Shown here in pieces: positions 17,445 to 27,575 of a stretch of DNA of 64,000 nt. The notes beneath the pieces were generated by a model. That model ran no database searches. It saw only the letters and a program-made list of their open reading frames with translations, and was not told the DNA's origin. Within the stretch, counting starts at the first letter, position 1; every line of letters starts with the position of its first letter. The stretch is from Pirellula staleyi DSM 6068 (lineage in GTDB: Bacteria; Planctomycetota; Planctomycetia; Pirellulales; Pirellulaceae), in the NCBI GenBank assembly GCA_945875845.1, contig CAMCMB010000020.1:25320-89319 (forward strand), given 5' to 3'. The position numbers and the translations under genes are program-made.

Positions 17445-17637
17445 CCTTTGATTCCTCGATGCTTGCCTAGGATATCACCGCTGATCGCTATAATCGATTC
17501 AACACGCCCCCAATTCGTGCCATTTGCGCAAGAACGCCGGTTCGTTTGCTGCCTTTGCTCGCTTGCATGTTGAATCGCGAGGCGTCCAGTCTAGACTAAG
17601 GAGCGTGGTTTTCCATTCGAAAATAGAGGATTCGTGA
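17445..17637. promoter_or_regulatory. Divergent promoter region of the chemosensory cluster
   Basis: 193 bases between two divergent signalling genes. On the plus strand a TATAAT stands at 17489-17494 as a possible -10 box, with no good -35 box at the right distance. A strong ribosome binding site GAGGA lies about seven bases before the ATG at 17638. Confidence 0.35.
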
Positions 17638-18468
17638 ATGAGTTACGACCCAAACGAAATGATGCTCGAATTATTCCGAGCCGAGGTCGAATCGCATTCG
17701 GATGCACTGACGGACTCGCTCCTCAAACTTGAACAAGATCCAACTGCAACGAGTTTGTTGGAAGGGTTGATGCGTGCGGCTCATTCGATCAAAGGTGCAG
17801 CTCGAATCGTTCGGGTCGATCCTGCCGCAGAGGTCGCACACGTGATGGAAGACTGCTTCGTCGCCGCCCAACGAGGCGAATTGGTGCTCGAACCCGCAGG
17901 GATTGATGCCCTCCTGCGTTCGGTAGATCTACTCTCTCAGGTCTCCAAAGCATCGAAAAATCCTAACGTCGATTGGTCTGACTTTATCCCTGTCGTCCAT
18001 TCCACCGTCGGCCAACTACGAAGCGTACTCAACCGACAACCTCCCCCTGTCGAAGCGTTAGACGCGTCGCGTTCGACTACCGTCGAGCCGCGTACTTTAG
18101 AGCCGAATGCAATCGAGCCAAATGCAATCGAGCCGAAAGCCTTAGCTGTTTGCGAGAATGAATCCTTCCAAGCAACGGCACTCGCGACTGGTCAAACGAA
18201 TCGCGTTTCCATACCGAAGTTCTTAAACGTTCACAACGCGGACTCGATTCGACTCCAAATACTCGCGAAATTACAAGTCAAACCGCAGCATGTCGAGGTG
18301 ATTCTCGATTTGTCGCAAACCCAAGATCTCGATGCCGTTGGTCTGGCGCTATTACATTCTGCGATCCAATTCGCGACAAACACAAACCGTTGCATCGAGT
18401 TTGAAAATGTTTCGTCCGACTTACGACCCGCACTCCATGCAATCGGCATCACGAGCAAGGACGCTTAG
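17638..18468 (+). CDS. HPt-STAS two-domain signalling protein
   Basis: 276 residues. Residues about 1-110 are a histidine phosphotransfer domain with the phosphorylatable His49 in MRAAHSIKGAARI, close to the CheA P1 motif. Residues about 115-180 are a flexible linker with a short tandem repeat (LEPNAIEPNAIEPKAL). Residues about 185-276 are a STAS domain: VEVILDLSQTQDLDAVGLALL. In STAS anti-anti-sigma proteins this site reads DSSG and carries the phosphorylated serine; here it is DAVG, so the classical serine switch is missing. The protein probably accepts or buffers phosphate from the hybrid CheA encoded one base downstream and docks through STAS. Confidence 0.82.
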   Translation: MSYDPNEMMLELFRAEVESHSDALTDSLLKLEQDPTATSLLEGLMRAAHSIKGAARIVRVDPAAEVAHVMEDCFVAAQRGELVLEPAGIDALLRSVDLLSQVSKASKNPNVDWSDFIPVVHSTVGQLRSVLNRQPPPVEALDASRSTTVEPRTLEPNAIEPNAIEPKALAVCENESFQATALATGQTNRVSIPKFLNVHNADSIRLQILAKLQVKPQHVEVILDLSQTQDLDAVGLALLHSAIQFATNTNRCIEFENVSSDLRPALHAIGITSKDA

Positions 18469-18469
18469 T

Positions 18470-21400
18470 ATGGTAAATACTCCCCATGCAGACTTTGTGC
18501 TGGAATCCCGCGAACATCTTCAACTATTTGAACGCTCGATGCTTGCGCTTGAAAAAGCAGCAAGCCCTGAGGCGAGAATTGATTGTATTGACTCAAGTCT
18601 ACGCGCCGTTCATTCGTTGAAAGGGAACGCTGGGTTTCTCGGGTTCCAAACGGTCCAGCGGCTTGCACATGCAATCGAGAGCGTTCTCGAAAACTTTCGC
18701 AATCGCTCCAATTCTCCGCCCATCGCGGTTGTCGAGGCCATATTGTTGGCCAGCGATCGGCTCTCCTCCATGATTGAGGACCTTGGATTTAGCGAGTCGC
18801 ACGATATCTCGGAACTGATGAAGGCATTGCAAGCGTTGGCCGTAGATGCGGGCGATCCCGTCGAGAATACACCGAAGAACGTGATTCAAGTCAACCTACG
18901 CATGCCCTTGCCGCCAGCATCTGTTATACCACTTCTGGATTCCCTTCGAACGCTTGGATCTCTTCGCGAATCGCAATTAACCCAAGTTGATCTTCAAACA
19001 TCCACTGCAAACTGGTCCGTTGCGGAACTGCGTCTTCAAGGGCGATTGCATACCGACCGATCGGTTATTGAGGTGCAACGGTATTTGTCGCAAACTGGAG
19101 CCACGGTTCCGTGGCGTGACCTAGGAGCCATTGAGATAAGCGGTCTCAATGCCCAGCAACTCCAACAGCATTTAGCCGCTGTCCGAGGTGAACTGGTCTA
19201 TGAACCCAACCGTTTGGATCTTGGTTTGCCAGTTCAGCCTATCGTTTGGAACCAAGCGACAAGCGATTTGCCACGCCAGCCAATCGTCAAAATTGCAATG
19301 TCGCCGACAAACGCCCCCGAAAACATTCTGCCCAAACCCATTCAGCCAGTCGACGAAACCGTCGCCACCACACCACCAGTAAAAACATCATCGAATGAAC
19401 CCGTTATCCACCAAGAGTCAATCGCATCTGAGGATCGAAAGGGAATTGTGAGCAAGCCAACAGGCGACACTACAAAATCCTCACCATCCGAAAAAACGAC
19501 AAGTCTGCGCATTCCAGTTGATCTGCTTGATCGTTTGATGAACCTCGTTGGCGAGTTGACGCTCATTCGGAATCAATCGCTGCTAGCCTTCGAGGGAATC
19601 GAGGGCACGTCCCGAGCCGTTATCCAGCGTCTCAACTCCGTCACGACCGAACTGCAAGATGCCGTTCTAAAAACGCGCATGCAACCCGTCGGACATCTGT
19701 TTGGTCGATTTCCTCGGATGGTACGTGACTTGGCGAGGCAACTCGGCAAACAAGTCGAACTCGTTATGATTGGTCAAGAAGTCGAGTTGGACAAGACGGT
19801 GCTTGAGCAACTCTCGGACCCCCTGACCCATTTGATTCGAAATAGCATCGACCACGGTCTGGAAACTCCTGAGGTGCGAATCCGGTCTGATAAACAGAGT
19901 GTTGGCCGCGTAACCCTGTCCGCCACGGCAGCCGATGGCCAAGTCATTATCGAAATCCGCGATGACGGTCGCGGCATTGACCCAAACGCAGTTCGCGATA
20001 AGGTTTTGGCTCTTGGCCTGAAGACTGAGGCCGAGCTTCAAAAAATATCGAGCAAGGAGCTCTACTCGTATATCCTTCTGCCAGGCTTCTCGACTGCAAG
20101 GCAAGTCAGCGATGTTTCAGGCAGAGGAGTCGGCATGGATGTCGTGAAGACCAACGTCGAGCGACTGGAAGGCTCATTGACGATCGACTCAGCTCCCGGA
20201 ATAGGGATGTCGATGATTTTAAGGGTTCCCCTCACATTGGCGATCATCCCCTGTTTGATTGTAACGGTCGGGAAAGAACGTTTCGCAGTTCCACAGCGTG
20301 GTCTCGAAGAGATCGTATGCCTGCATCCAGGCGGTGAAAGTTCAATCGAACACTCCTACGATTCTGAATTGCTTCGGTTGCGCGATGTACTCTTGCCGGT
20401 CGTTCGATTCAGTGAAGCTCTCCGGTGCAAGTCGACGTTTTGTGCGGAGACCAAGTTGGCGATCCTCGCCAAGAACTCTCCTGCCGATCGAGATCCTCAG
20501 CGTATCGAGTATATTTTGGTCCTGCGATCCAAGGGGCGCAAATTCGGATTGCTGGTGGACGATGTTCGAGGCACCGAAGAGGTCGTTGTGAAACCGATGC
20601 ACCCATCGCTCAGGAAAATTGGCATCTTTGCGGGCGCTACCTTGATGGGGGATGGTCGTGTCGCGTTGATTGCGAATATCGATGGAATTGCCGAACATGC
20701 GGATTGTTATGGCGTAGAGCCTCCCGAAAATTCCGGAATGTTGCGTCGTGACCCCGCTGAAGTGCATCGCGTTTTGCTCTTTGAGTTTGGTCTGAAAGAA
20801 TTGTTCGCCTTGCCATTGGTACAAGTGCGACGCATTGAGTCGATCGCCATGAATCAAGTTGAGTTTATCGGCGATCAGGCCTTCATCACGATCGATGGAG
20901 TGTCAACGCGCATCATTCGGCTAGATAAGTTTCTCAATGTGTCGACGTGCGAGCAATCTCCGATGATGCATCTGCTATTGCCAAAGTTCGTAAAGGAACC
21001 GGTGGGGATTCTTGTTTCCCGAATCGTAGATACAGAATCACTATCAACTCATTTGCAGGAAGCGTCCATCGAAGAACCTGGTATCCTTGGGACAGCTATC
21101 GTTCGAGAGCGACTGACGCTGTTCTTGGACATTCAATATTTGCGAGAAAGAATCTTCGGGCGGGCGAGAGCATTGAGCACCTCCCAGTCTCGAGAAGTGG
21201 ACCTGGTGGGCTCGCCGCAGGTGAAAGCAACACTCGATGTTGTTCCGCATATTCTACTTGTCGACGATACACCCTTCTTTCGAGAAGTGGTTCGACGGTA
21301 TTTCGAACGAGACGGATTCGTCGTAACAACCGCGATCGACGGCAACGATGGAATGCGAAAACTAGCGGAAGGTGATTTTGATCTAGTGGTTTCCGATATT

Positions 21401-21625
21401 GAAATGCCCAACTTAGATGGCTGGGGATTCTGCCAGGCGGCTCGCAAGGCCGGATACAAAACACCGTTTATGGCCCTCACATCTCTGTCCAAAATCGAGA
21501 ACTCCGCCAGAGCAATTGAATGTGGCTTTGATGGTTTCGAGGAGAAGCTCGACCACGATCGACTTATCAACTCAGTCCGCAAGATGTTGGGATTGATCGC
21601 CGAGGAGCAGCAAGATGGAAACTGA
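18470..21625 (+). CDS. cheA: CheA-type hybrid chemosensory histidine kinase with C-terminal receiver
   Basis: 1051 residues from the ATG at 18470, two bases after the previous stop; the frame upstream lies in the HPt-STAS gene. Domain order: HPt (about 1-110, His48 in RAVHSLKGNAGFLG); a region of about 140-240 that may be P2-like; a low-complexity linker; the dimerisation domain (about 345-410, IPVDLLDRLMNLVGEL); and HATPase (N box HLIRNSIDHGLETP, G boxes IRDDGRGIDP and GRGVGMDVV). A CheW domain follows, then a second degenerate CheW-like segment (about 760-890), and finally a receiver (ILLVDDTPFF, VVSDIEMPNLDGW). The fused receiver may replace a separate CheY, none being encoded nearby. Confidence 0.93.
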   Translation: MVNTPHADFVLESREHLQLFERSMLALEKAASPEARIDCIDSSLRAVHSLKGNAGFLGFQTVQRLAHAIESVLENFRNRSNSPPIAVVEAILLASDRLSSMIEDLGFSESHDISELMKALQALAVDAGDPVENTPKNVIQVNLRMPLPPASVIPLLDSLRTLGSLRESQLTQVDLQTSTANWSVAELRLQGRLHTDRSVIEVQRYLSQTGATVPWRDLGAIEISGLNAQQLQQHLAAVRGELVYEPNRLDLGLPVQPIVWNQATSDLPRQPIVKIAMSPTNAPENILPKPIQPVDETVATTPPVKTSSNEPVIHQESIASEDRKGIVSKPTGDTTKSSPSEKTTSLRIPVDLLDRLMNLVGELTLIRNQSLLAFEGIEGTSRAVIQRLNSVTTELQDAVLKTRMQPVGHLFGRFPRMVRDLARQLGKQVELVMIGQEVELDKTVLEQLSDPLTHLIRNSIDHGLETPEVRIRSDKQSVGRVTLSATAADGQVIIEIRDDGRGIDPNAVRDKVLALGLKTEAELQKISSKELYSYILLPGFSTARQVSDVSGRGVGMDVVKTNVERLEGSLTIDSAPGIGMSMILRVPLTLAIIPCLIVTVGKERFAVPQRGLEEIVCLHPGGESSIEHSYDSELLRLRDVLLPVVRFSEALRCKSTFCAETKLAILAKNSPADRDPQRIEYILVLRSKGRKFGLLVDDVRGTEEVVVKPMHPSLRKIGIFAGATLMGDGRVALIANIDGIAEHADCYGVEPPENSGMLRRDPAEVHRVLLFEFGLKELFALPLVQVRRIESIAMNQVEFIGDQAFITIDGVSTRIIRLDKFLNVSTCEQSPMMHLLLPKFVKEPVGILVSRIVDTESLSTHLQEASIEEPGILGTAIVRERLTLFLDIQYLRERIFGRARALSTSQSREVDLVGSPQVKATLDVVPHILLVDDTPFFREVVRRYFERDGFVVTTAIDGNDGMRKLAEGDFDLVVSDIEMPNLDGWGFCQAARKAGYKTPFMALTSLSKIENSARAIECGFDGFEEKLDHDRLINSVRKMLGLIAEEQQDGN

Positions 21626-22085
21626 ATCCGTAAAGTATTCCACATTCGAAGCGGCAGGCCGATTATTTGGTGTTCCCTTGATCGACATTAAGGAAATCAC
21701 GGCTGAAACAAACTGCACCTGCATACCACACGCCCCTGAGTGTGTACGCGGATATGTCAACATCCGAGGCAACATCATCCTAGGACTGGACCTAAAACGA
21801 ATTCTCGCCTTGCCGACCAAAGAAGAAGACGTGTCGAAACGGATGGTGATCTTCAAGTCCACCGTTGGCCCTGCCTTTGGGTTATTGGTCGACGAAATAG
21901 GCGAAATCGTATCGGTTTCAAGCCAGGATATCACTTCAGACTCGACGAGCATTGGCGCGGAACTGCAAGGCATGAGCGGACTGGTTCAAAACATCTGCAG
22001 GCTTCCAAATCAGTTGTTAGTTGTACTCAATCCGCGAAAACTTCTGCCCATCATTGAAAAAGAACTCATTCAACCTAGTCGGTGA
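21615..22085 (+). CDS. cheW: Chemotaxis coupling protein CheW
   Basis: 156 residues. The start overlaps the end of cheA by 11 bases. A single CheW SH3-like fold: [56 protein letters not shown] and [13 protein letters not shown]. It couples the receptor encoded next to the kinase. The RGYVNIRG motif is the conserved coupling core. Length is typical. Confidence 0.94.
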   Translation: METESVKYSTFEAAGRLFGVPLIDIKEITAETNCTCIPHAPECVRGYVNIRGNIILGLDLKRILALPTKEEDVSKRMVIFKSTVGPAFGLLVDEIGEIVSVSSQDITSDSTSIGAELQGMSGLVQNICRLPNQLLVVLNPRKLLPIIEKELIQPSR

Positions 22086-22090
22086 TCATC

Positions 22091-24310
22091 ATGAAAAATT
22101 TAAAACTTAGTATCAAGCTCATTCTGCTCTCGCTTGTTCTGTCTATCTTTTTGCTATTGACAGCTTGGGTTGGTTGGTCACGGCTATCGATGTTAAATAG
22201 CAACACCGAGAAGCTCGGAAAGAAAACGATTGCCCAAATGATCACCACCGCAGATATTCGATCACAATTTTTTTTGATGATTCGCTATCAGAAAAATGCG
22301 GTCCTCAGTAGTGATGATGAACAGACCAGAGAATTCGCTGTGAAGTGCGAGTTAGCCTCTGTCGAACTTGTCAACTTGGTCCAGCAACTTGAAGGACAGG
22401 TCGAAGCGAGCAACATGGCGTTAAAGGCCAAAGCGCTAAAGGACGCTGTCGAGAAGTTGTCTAAGCTCAACGCAGAATGTCTCAACTTCGCTAAATCAAA
22501 CACCACAGCAAAGGCGAATGTAATCTTGAGCAAAAAGATTGGGCCCTCGATCGAAAAGATTGGCCAGATTGCAATTCAGTCCACTTCGGCAACTCCAATG
22601 CCATCGGATGGGGCCGCGAGACCTGCATCGCGCCCAGAAGAGATACTCAGAGCTGCGCAAATGGCGTTTAATGCGTTGGTTCAGCATGTTTCTACTCCTG
22701 CATTGGATCCTGCCTTTGCCGCGATCGACCGATCGACCCGCATCAAAGTCGATGGCTTTTTTGAGCTTCTCAATGCATTTGCGGATCCCTCCAAAACCGT
22801 GGAGGTGGAAATGAAGAACATCTCAATGGGGCTACGTACCGATATCGATGACTTCCTGACTTTTTCAACATCGGATTCCAACGGCAAATCGACGAAACTG
22901 TCGCTCGAGGACACGAAGGACTCAGTCGATACCGCACTCAAAATTCTCGATGAGTTAACAGCAATGGGGCGAGTCGAAGCGGATGCGGCGGTTAAGGCCA
23001 GCGATGCGATCTATTCAGACAGTTCTAGCGTACTTTTGGGAACGTCTCTTATTGGACTGGTATTCGGGTGCCTCGCGTCCTTTTTCGTTTCGCGTTCGAT
23101 AACAGCCCCAGTCTCACTTGTCCGAAATCTTGCCCAAGATATGGCCAAAGGCAATTTGATGTCTCGCATCAATCTCAAGCAGAGCGATGAGGTTGGCGAA
23201 TTGGCAACGGCGACCGATTCTTTAGCAAACTCCTTGTCAGAAATCGTTGGACGTATCCAGAACGCATCAACGGATCTGAGCGGTTCATCGATTGGACTCG
23301 AAGGCATCGCAAAATCTCTAGTCGAACAAAGCGAGCATACTTCGGCCCGTGCGGATAGCGTATCAACCGCTTCGGAGCAGTTGTCGGCTAACATTAACAC
23401 GATGAGTTCTGCCGCTGAGGAAATGAGTATGAATTTTGCTTCGATTTCTTCGGCCACGGAGGAAATGAGTGTTTCGGTTGGTTCGATTTCGTCCGCAGCG
23501 GAACAAACATCAAACAACGTCGCCGCGGTCACCACCGCTATTCACGATATCTCGATCTCGTTTGAACAAGTGCTCAGCAATGTTCGGGATGGATCTCGCG
23601 TGGCGAACAACGCCAGTCATATGGCTAACTCGGCAACGTCAACCATGAAGCACCTCGACCAATCGAGCACGGAGATCAGCAAAGTCACCGAGACGATCAA
23701 GATGATCGCATTGCAAACCAATCTGCTAGCACTCAATGCCACGATCGAAGCGACTTCGGCAGGCGAGGCGGGTAAAGGGTTTGCGGTAGTCGCGCATGAG
23801 ATCAAGCAATTGGCGAACCAGAGCGCCAAGGCAGCAGAGGACATCGCTACCAAGATCGAGGGCGTTCAGACAGGAACTCGGCAGGCCGTGGGAGTGATTC
23901 AAGAAATCGCGGATGTCATTAAAGAGATTAACGCCTCCGCAGATCGCATCTCGAATTCGGTCGAGGAGCAAAATCGAGCAGCCCAAACGATTTCGCAGAA
24001 CATTGCTCAAGCCAACAGCGGCGTAGGGCAAATTGCTCGCTCGATTTCGGAGGTGGCGGCGACGGCCAACGATATGGCGAGAAACATTGCAGAAGCAACC
24101 CGCGGTGCAACGGACGTTTCACGAAATGTTGGCGAAGCAGCCAAGGCAGCAAGCGATATTTCGGATAGCATAGGCCAAGTGAGCAAAGCGGCCCTAGAAA
24201 CAAATCGGTCGTCCGAGAATGTAACAATTGCATCGGAAACATTGGCTCAATTGTCCCACGATTTGCAAAAACTTGCTTCACGATTCAAAATACCCATCAA
24301 TGACGCTTGA
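22091..24310 (+). CDS. Methyl-accepting chemotaxis protein
   Basis: 739 residues from the ATG at 22091 (GGTGA five bases upstream); a GTG at 22082 is an alternative. Membrane segment 1 is at about 9-29 and segment 2 near [23 protein letters not shown] (about 310-332). Between them is a periplasmic sensor of about 280 residues, mainly helical, of no type I can name. A HAMP domain follows ([20 protein letters not shown]), then a long helical signalling domain whose hairpin tip reads [30 protein letters not shown] in outline, close to the classic motif. It lacks an obvious CheR-docking pentapeptide at the C-terminus. It is the only receptor in this cluster. Confidence 0.93.
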   Translation: MKNLKLSIKLILLSLVLSIFLLLTAWVGWSRLSMLNSNTEKLGKKTIAQMITTADIRSQFFLMIRYQKNAVLSSDDEQTREFAVKCELASVELVNLVQQLEGQVEASNMALKAKALKDAVEKLSKLNAECLNFAKSNTTAKANVILSKKIGPSIEKIGQIAIQSTSATPMPSDGAARPASRPEEILRAAQMAFNALVQHVSTPALDPAFAAIDRSTRIKVDGFFELLNAFADPSKTVEVEMKNISMGLRTDIDDFLTFSTSDSNGKSTKLSLEDTKDSVDTALKILDELTAMGRVEADAAVKASDAIYSDSSSVLLGTSLIGLVFGCLASFFVSRSITAPVSLVRNLAQDMAKGNLMSRINLKQSDEVGELATATDSLANSLSEIVGRIQNASTDLSGSSIGLEGIAKSLVEQSEHTSARADSVSTASEQLSANINTMSSAAEEMSMNFASISSATEEMSVSVGSISSAAEQTSNNVAAVTTAIHDISISFEQVLSNVRDGSRVANNASHMANSATSTMKHLDQSSTEISKVTETIKMIALQTNLLALNATIEATSAGEAGKGFAVVAHEIKQLANQSAKAAEDIATKIEGVQTGTRQAVGVIQEIADVIKEINASADRISNSVEEQNRAAQTISQNIAQANSGVGQIARSISEVAATANDMARNIAEATRGATDVSRNVGEAAKAASDISDSIGQVSKAALETNRSSENVTIASETLAQLSHDLQKLASRFKIPINDA

Positions 24311-25388
24311 GCCGATACGGATATTAATCGTCGATGATTCCAGGATTTTCCGAGGAATCTTGGAGTCCGCGTTTGCGGAAATCCCAAATGTCGTGATCGC
24401 TGGATCGGTCTTTAGCGGCGAGAAAGCTATCGAGTTTTTAAAGCAGACGCCAGTCGATTTGGCGACTCTCGATATCGAAATGCCTGGCATCGACGGGCTT
24501 GAGACACTCAAAGCCATCCGCGATTTGAACCGTTCTCGACCGAACGCACTTCAAACAGAGTCCGTCTTAATCAGCTCGCTGACAAAGCAAGGAGCGCGAT
24601 GCACAGTGGAGTGCCTGCAATTAGGTGCCATCGATTTCATTCTCAAGCCGAGCGGTGGTACTGAGTCCGCAAACAAATCGCAACTGGTCAACGCGCTCAT
24701 TGAAAAGCTTGCCATTTATCGACAAAAACGATTCAGCAAAAACGAGCCACCGACAACCTTTCCATCCGTTCCTTCCAGACCATTTCAATCCAGTCGAGCT
24801 GAAAATTTTCGGGCGATTGCGATTGGTATCTCCACGGGCGGACCGGAGACCCTTGCAAAGTTGCTTCCCGAATTGGCAGGCCGGACCCTCGCACCTATCT
24901 TTATCGTGCAGCACAACTTAAACGGTTTGAGCCGATATATGGCGGAAAGCCTTGGTCGCCGGATCGGTTATCAAGTTGCGGAGGCACAAGAAGGAATGCC
25001 CGTGTTGCCAAGCGGAATTTATCTCGCTCAAAGTGGCAGTCACATGATCCTGCGAAGAACCGGAAGTCAAATAACGATCGGATTGAGCGATGCGCCACCC
25101 GAGAATCATTCTCGTCCGGCGGTTGATGTATTTCTGAGGTCCGCCGTTTCGATTTACGGGTCATCGCTAATTGCAGCCATCTTGACGGGTATGCTCAACG
25201 ATGGTGCGAATGGAGTTCGCGCTGTCAAGAGGGCTGGTGGTTTCGTGATTGCCCAGGACCAAGCCACGAGTGTCGTCTGGGGAATGCCGCGAGCCGCGAT
25301 TGAAACTGGGGCGGTCGATTTGGTGCTGCCGCTCGACAAGATTGCGCAAAGCGTTCTTTCCCTCGTGGAAGGAACATTCGGCAAATGA
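24300..25388 (+). CDS. cheB: Chemotaxis protein-glutamate methylesterase CheB
   Basis: 362 residues from the ATG at 24300, which overlaps the receptor gene by 11 bases. An N-terminal receiver (about 5-125) has phosphoacceptor Asp58 in [16 protein letters not shown]. After a linker, the CheB esterase domain (about 170-360) shows the Ser-His-Asp triad in [19 protein letters not shown] and [12 protein letters not shown]. It removes methyl groups from receptor glutamates, opposing CheR encoded next. Confidence 0.95.
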   Translation: MTLEPIRILIVDDSRIFRGILESAFAEIPNVVIAGSVFSGEKAIEFLKQTPVDLATLDIEMPGIDGLETLKAIRDLNRSRPNALQTESVLISSLTKQGARCTVECLQLGAIDFILKPSGGTESANKSQLVNALIEKLAIYRQKRFSKNEPPTTFPSVPSRPFQSSRAENFRAIAIGISTGGPETLAKLLPELAGRTLAPIFIVQHNLNGLSRYMAESLGRRIGYQVAEAQEGMPVLPSGIYLAQSGSHMILRRTGSQITIGLSDAPPENHSRPAVDVFLRSAVSIYGSSLIAAILTGMLNDGANGVRAVKRAGGFVIAQDQATSVVWGMPRAAIETGAVDLVLPLDKIAQSVLSLVEGTFGK

Positions 25389-26275
25389 ATATCAGCGAAC
25401 CGGAATTTAATAACATCCGCCACTTGGTGAAGCGTCTCTGTGGGATATGGCTTACCGACGACAAAAAGTACCTCGTTGTATCGAGACTTAGCCCGGTGTT
25501 GAAAAAAAACCAGATTGAATCCTATTCTGCACTCGTCCAGCGAGCATCGTCGGCAAACAACATCCGATTGCATGAAGAGATCATCGAAGCAATTACGACG
25601 CATGAAACGTCGTTCAATCGCGATGGTCATCCATTCGAAGAGTTTCGTCGAACGATCCTGCCGAATTTGATTGCCACTCGAGCGGAGTGTCAACGTGTCG
25701 CAGGCCTATCGTTTGGAAAAATACGAATCTGGTCCGCTGCGGTTTCCACCGGTCAAGAAGCATACAGTTTGGCCATGGGAATTTTGGAACACATTCAGAC
25801 GCAGCCCCGCAATGCTGCCCACGGATTTGTGGTGACTCCCGAGAATTTTTCCATTTTGGGAACCGACATTTGTGCATCGTCGCTCAGTACTGCCAAGGAG
25901 GGATCCTATCACGAACGAGACTTAGAGCGTGGACTCGGAAATGATTTAAAGCAAAAGTACTTTGTAGAACGAGAGCGTAAGTTTTGGATCCATCAAGCCG
26001 CCAAGAACTTGATTGATTTTAGAAGATTGAATTTGATTCATCCCTTCGGCGATTTGGTCGGTATGGACATGGTGCTTTGCCGAAACGTGCTTATCTATTT
26101 TGACGATTCGACAAGACGCGCGGTCACGGAACAGTTGATAATGTGTTTAGCCCCAGGCGGAATGTTGATGTTGGGGGCTGCGGAAAGCATCCCTGTTTTG
26201 CCTCCGGGAATCGTGCAAGAACAGTTTGGGCGAACGGTCGTTTTCCGAAAGTCGGCCGCCAAGCAGATGGGGTAA
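25385..26275 (+). CDS. cheR: Chemotaxis protein methyltransferase CheR
   Basis: 296 residues. ATG overlaps the cheB stop (ATGA). The N-terminal helical domain is followed by the SAM-binding domain: THETSFNRDGHPFEEF, IRIWSAAVSTGQEAYSLAM (motif I region), ILGTDICASSL, YFVERERKFWIHQ and MDMVLCRNVLIYFDD. It methylates receptor glutamates using S-adenosylmethionine. It is the last gene of the chemosensory operon, which ends convergent with the DUF1080 gene 43 bases away. Confidence 0.94.
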   Translation: MNISEPEFNNIRHLVKRLCGIWLTDDKKYLVVSRLSPVLKKNQIESYSALVQRASSANNIRLHEEIIEAITTHETSFNRDGHPFEEFRRTILPNLIATRAECQRVAGLSFGKIRIWSAAVSTGQEAYSLAMGILEHIQTQPRNAAHGFVVTPENFSILGTDICASSLSTAKEGSYHERDLERGLGNDLKQKYFVERERKFWIHQAAKNLIDFRRLNLIHPFGDLVGMDMVLCRNVLIYFDDSTRRAVTEQLIMCLAPGGMLMLGAAESIPVLPPGIVQEQFGRTVVFRKSAAKQMG

Positions 26276-26318
26276 GCCTCCAGCTTGCAGGTGAATTCCG
26301 CAATCCCGCAATACCGAC

Positions 26319-27047
26319 TCAATCGAGGATTTGGTATTCCCACTCCTTTAGATCGACGATCGATTGAAACACGCAATAACCGAGCGGCCTCGACTTCATG
26401 ACCGCCGCATGCACAGAGAATTTTCCTTTTTCGCGTTCGACCTTCAATACTTCTTCATCATCGACCCAAGCGGTAATGTTCTTTTTGTTCACTCGGACAC
26501 GAAAGGAGTACCACTGTTTGTTCTTGAATTGACGAAAGCTGGCTGTCTCATTTTCGGAAGCGTTGTTGCCATTGATGTTGCTCAATCCCACCAAGCCTCC
26601 GCCCCACCCGCCCGCCACAAACGAGCAGAACTCATCGCCCACTGGAAACGTGACTCCTGCAAAAAAATCAGAACCGTCGACTCGCATGGCCTTCCATCGC
26701 AACTCAAAGTTCTCTTTCGGAAAATCCTTCTTTCCAGACGTAACGCCTGTGAGCGGATCACCGTTTCCAAATCGCGTGACTCCTTCACTAACTTCGATGG
26801 CTCCTTCTCCGCCGAAGTTCGTCAAATCCCAGCCCTTGAGCGAATCGCTTTCGATCAGCGGTATCCATTTGGTTTTTTTATCGGCAACTTTTTCCGCTAC
26901 TTTGTCGGCTACTATTTCGACAGCCTTGGCGGGGACCGGTTTGGGTAGGGGTACGGTTTGCGGCTCTTGCGAAAGGCTCACCGGCATGGTGCATAGCGAT
27001 GTGAGCAAGCCGAACAAAGCCGCTCTTGAGTGCTTGCGATGAAACAT
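26319..27047 (-). CDS. Secreted DUF1080 domain protein (3-keto-disaccharide hydrolase family)
   Basis: 242 residues from the ATG at 27047, giving a clean signal peptide (about 1-28, RAALFGLLTSLCTMPVSLSQ). A charged linker (residues about 30-55, with AEIVADKVAEKVADKKT-like repeats) leads to a concanavalin-like DUF1080 domain: WIPLIESDSLKGWDLTNFGG, FELRWKAMRVDGSDFFAGV, WYSFRVRVNKKNITAWVDDE and LGYCVFQSIVDLKEWEYQI. The family is greatly expanded in planctomycetes; some members cleave 3-keto-glycosides. It is exported, but its substrate is unknown. Confidence 0.88.
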   Translation of the reverse strand: MFHRKHSRAALFGLLTSLCTMPVSLSQEPQTVPLPKPVPAKAVEIVADKVAEKVADKKTKWIPLIESDSLKGWDLTNFGGEGAIEVSEGVTRFGNGDPLTGVTSGKKDFPKENFELRWKAMRVDGSDFFAGVTFPVGDEFCSFVAGGWGGGLVGLSNINGNNASENETASFRQFKNKQWYSFRVRVNKKNITAWVDDEEVLKVEREKGKFSVHAAVMKSRPLGYCVFQSIVDLKEWEYQILD

Positions 27048-27146
27048 GAAATGGTCTTTCAGGAATGGATGGTTGGAAGGATCAAAGGATGGATGATATC
27101 GGGAGAGGATTTTTGGCAACGCTCGATCGATTATACTCGAGCGGTC

Positions 27147-27545
27147 CTAAGCGACGCCAGTTGCGAAGGCGGTCGCATAGGCCCGGCAATGCGAAATTGT
27201 AATCATGACTTCTCGGATGCCAAGTTCGCGAGCGATTTCGGCCGCCTTGCCCGTCATCACCAGCGTAGGTGCTCCAGAGACTTGGTTAACAACCTCGACG
27301 TCGGTCCATTGTATCCCCTTTGCCCAGCCAGTACCTAACACTTTGAGAGCCGCCTCTTTTGCCGCCCACCGGCCAGCATAGTGCTGGTTTGCTGCTTTCC
27401 GAGAGGAACAGTACTGGATTTCCTTTTGCGTGAAAACACGCTGCAAAAAGACCTCCCCGTGCTTCTCGATCATTTGTGCAATTCGAACGCACTCGATAAT
27501 ATCCGTACCAATACTGATCAAATTTCCGGGAGCGACGAATGACAT
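27147..27545 (-). CDS. acpS: Holo-[acyl-carrier-protein] synthase
   Basis: 132 residues. Transfers 4'-phosphopantetheine from CoA to acyl carrier protein. The family motifs are ISIGTDIIECVRIAQMIEKHG (Mg-binding Asp15), RWAAKEAALKVLGTG (Glu of the second motif) and MITISHCRAYATAFA (SHxxxYA). Length is normal. It lies 30 bases after the BrkB-like gene on the same strand, likely one transcript. Confidence 0.94.
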   Translation of the reverse strand: MSFVAPGNLISIGTDIIECVRIAQMIEKHGEVFLQRVFTQKEIQYCSSRKAANQHYAGRWAAKEAALKVLGTGWAKGIQWTDVEVVNQVSGAPTLVMTGKAAEIARELGIREVMITISHCRAYATAFATGVA

Positions 27546-27575
27546 GCGACGGCTGGTTTCTAAGGGAGACTGGCA

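Noticed and set aside
17638..18468. Classical serine-phosphorylated anti-anti-sigma factor
   Set aside because: The STAS site reads DAVG rather than DSSG, so the usual phosphoserine is missing; I call only HPt-STAS.
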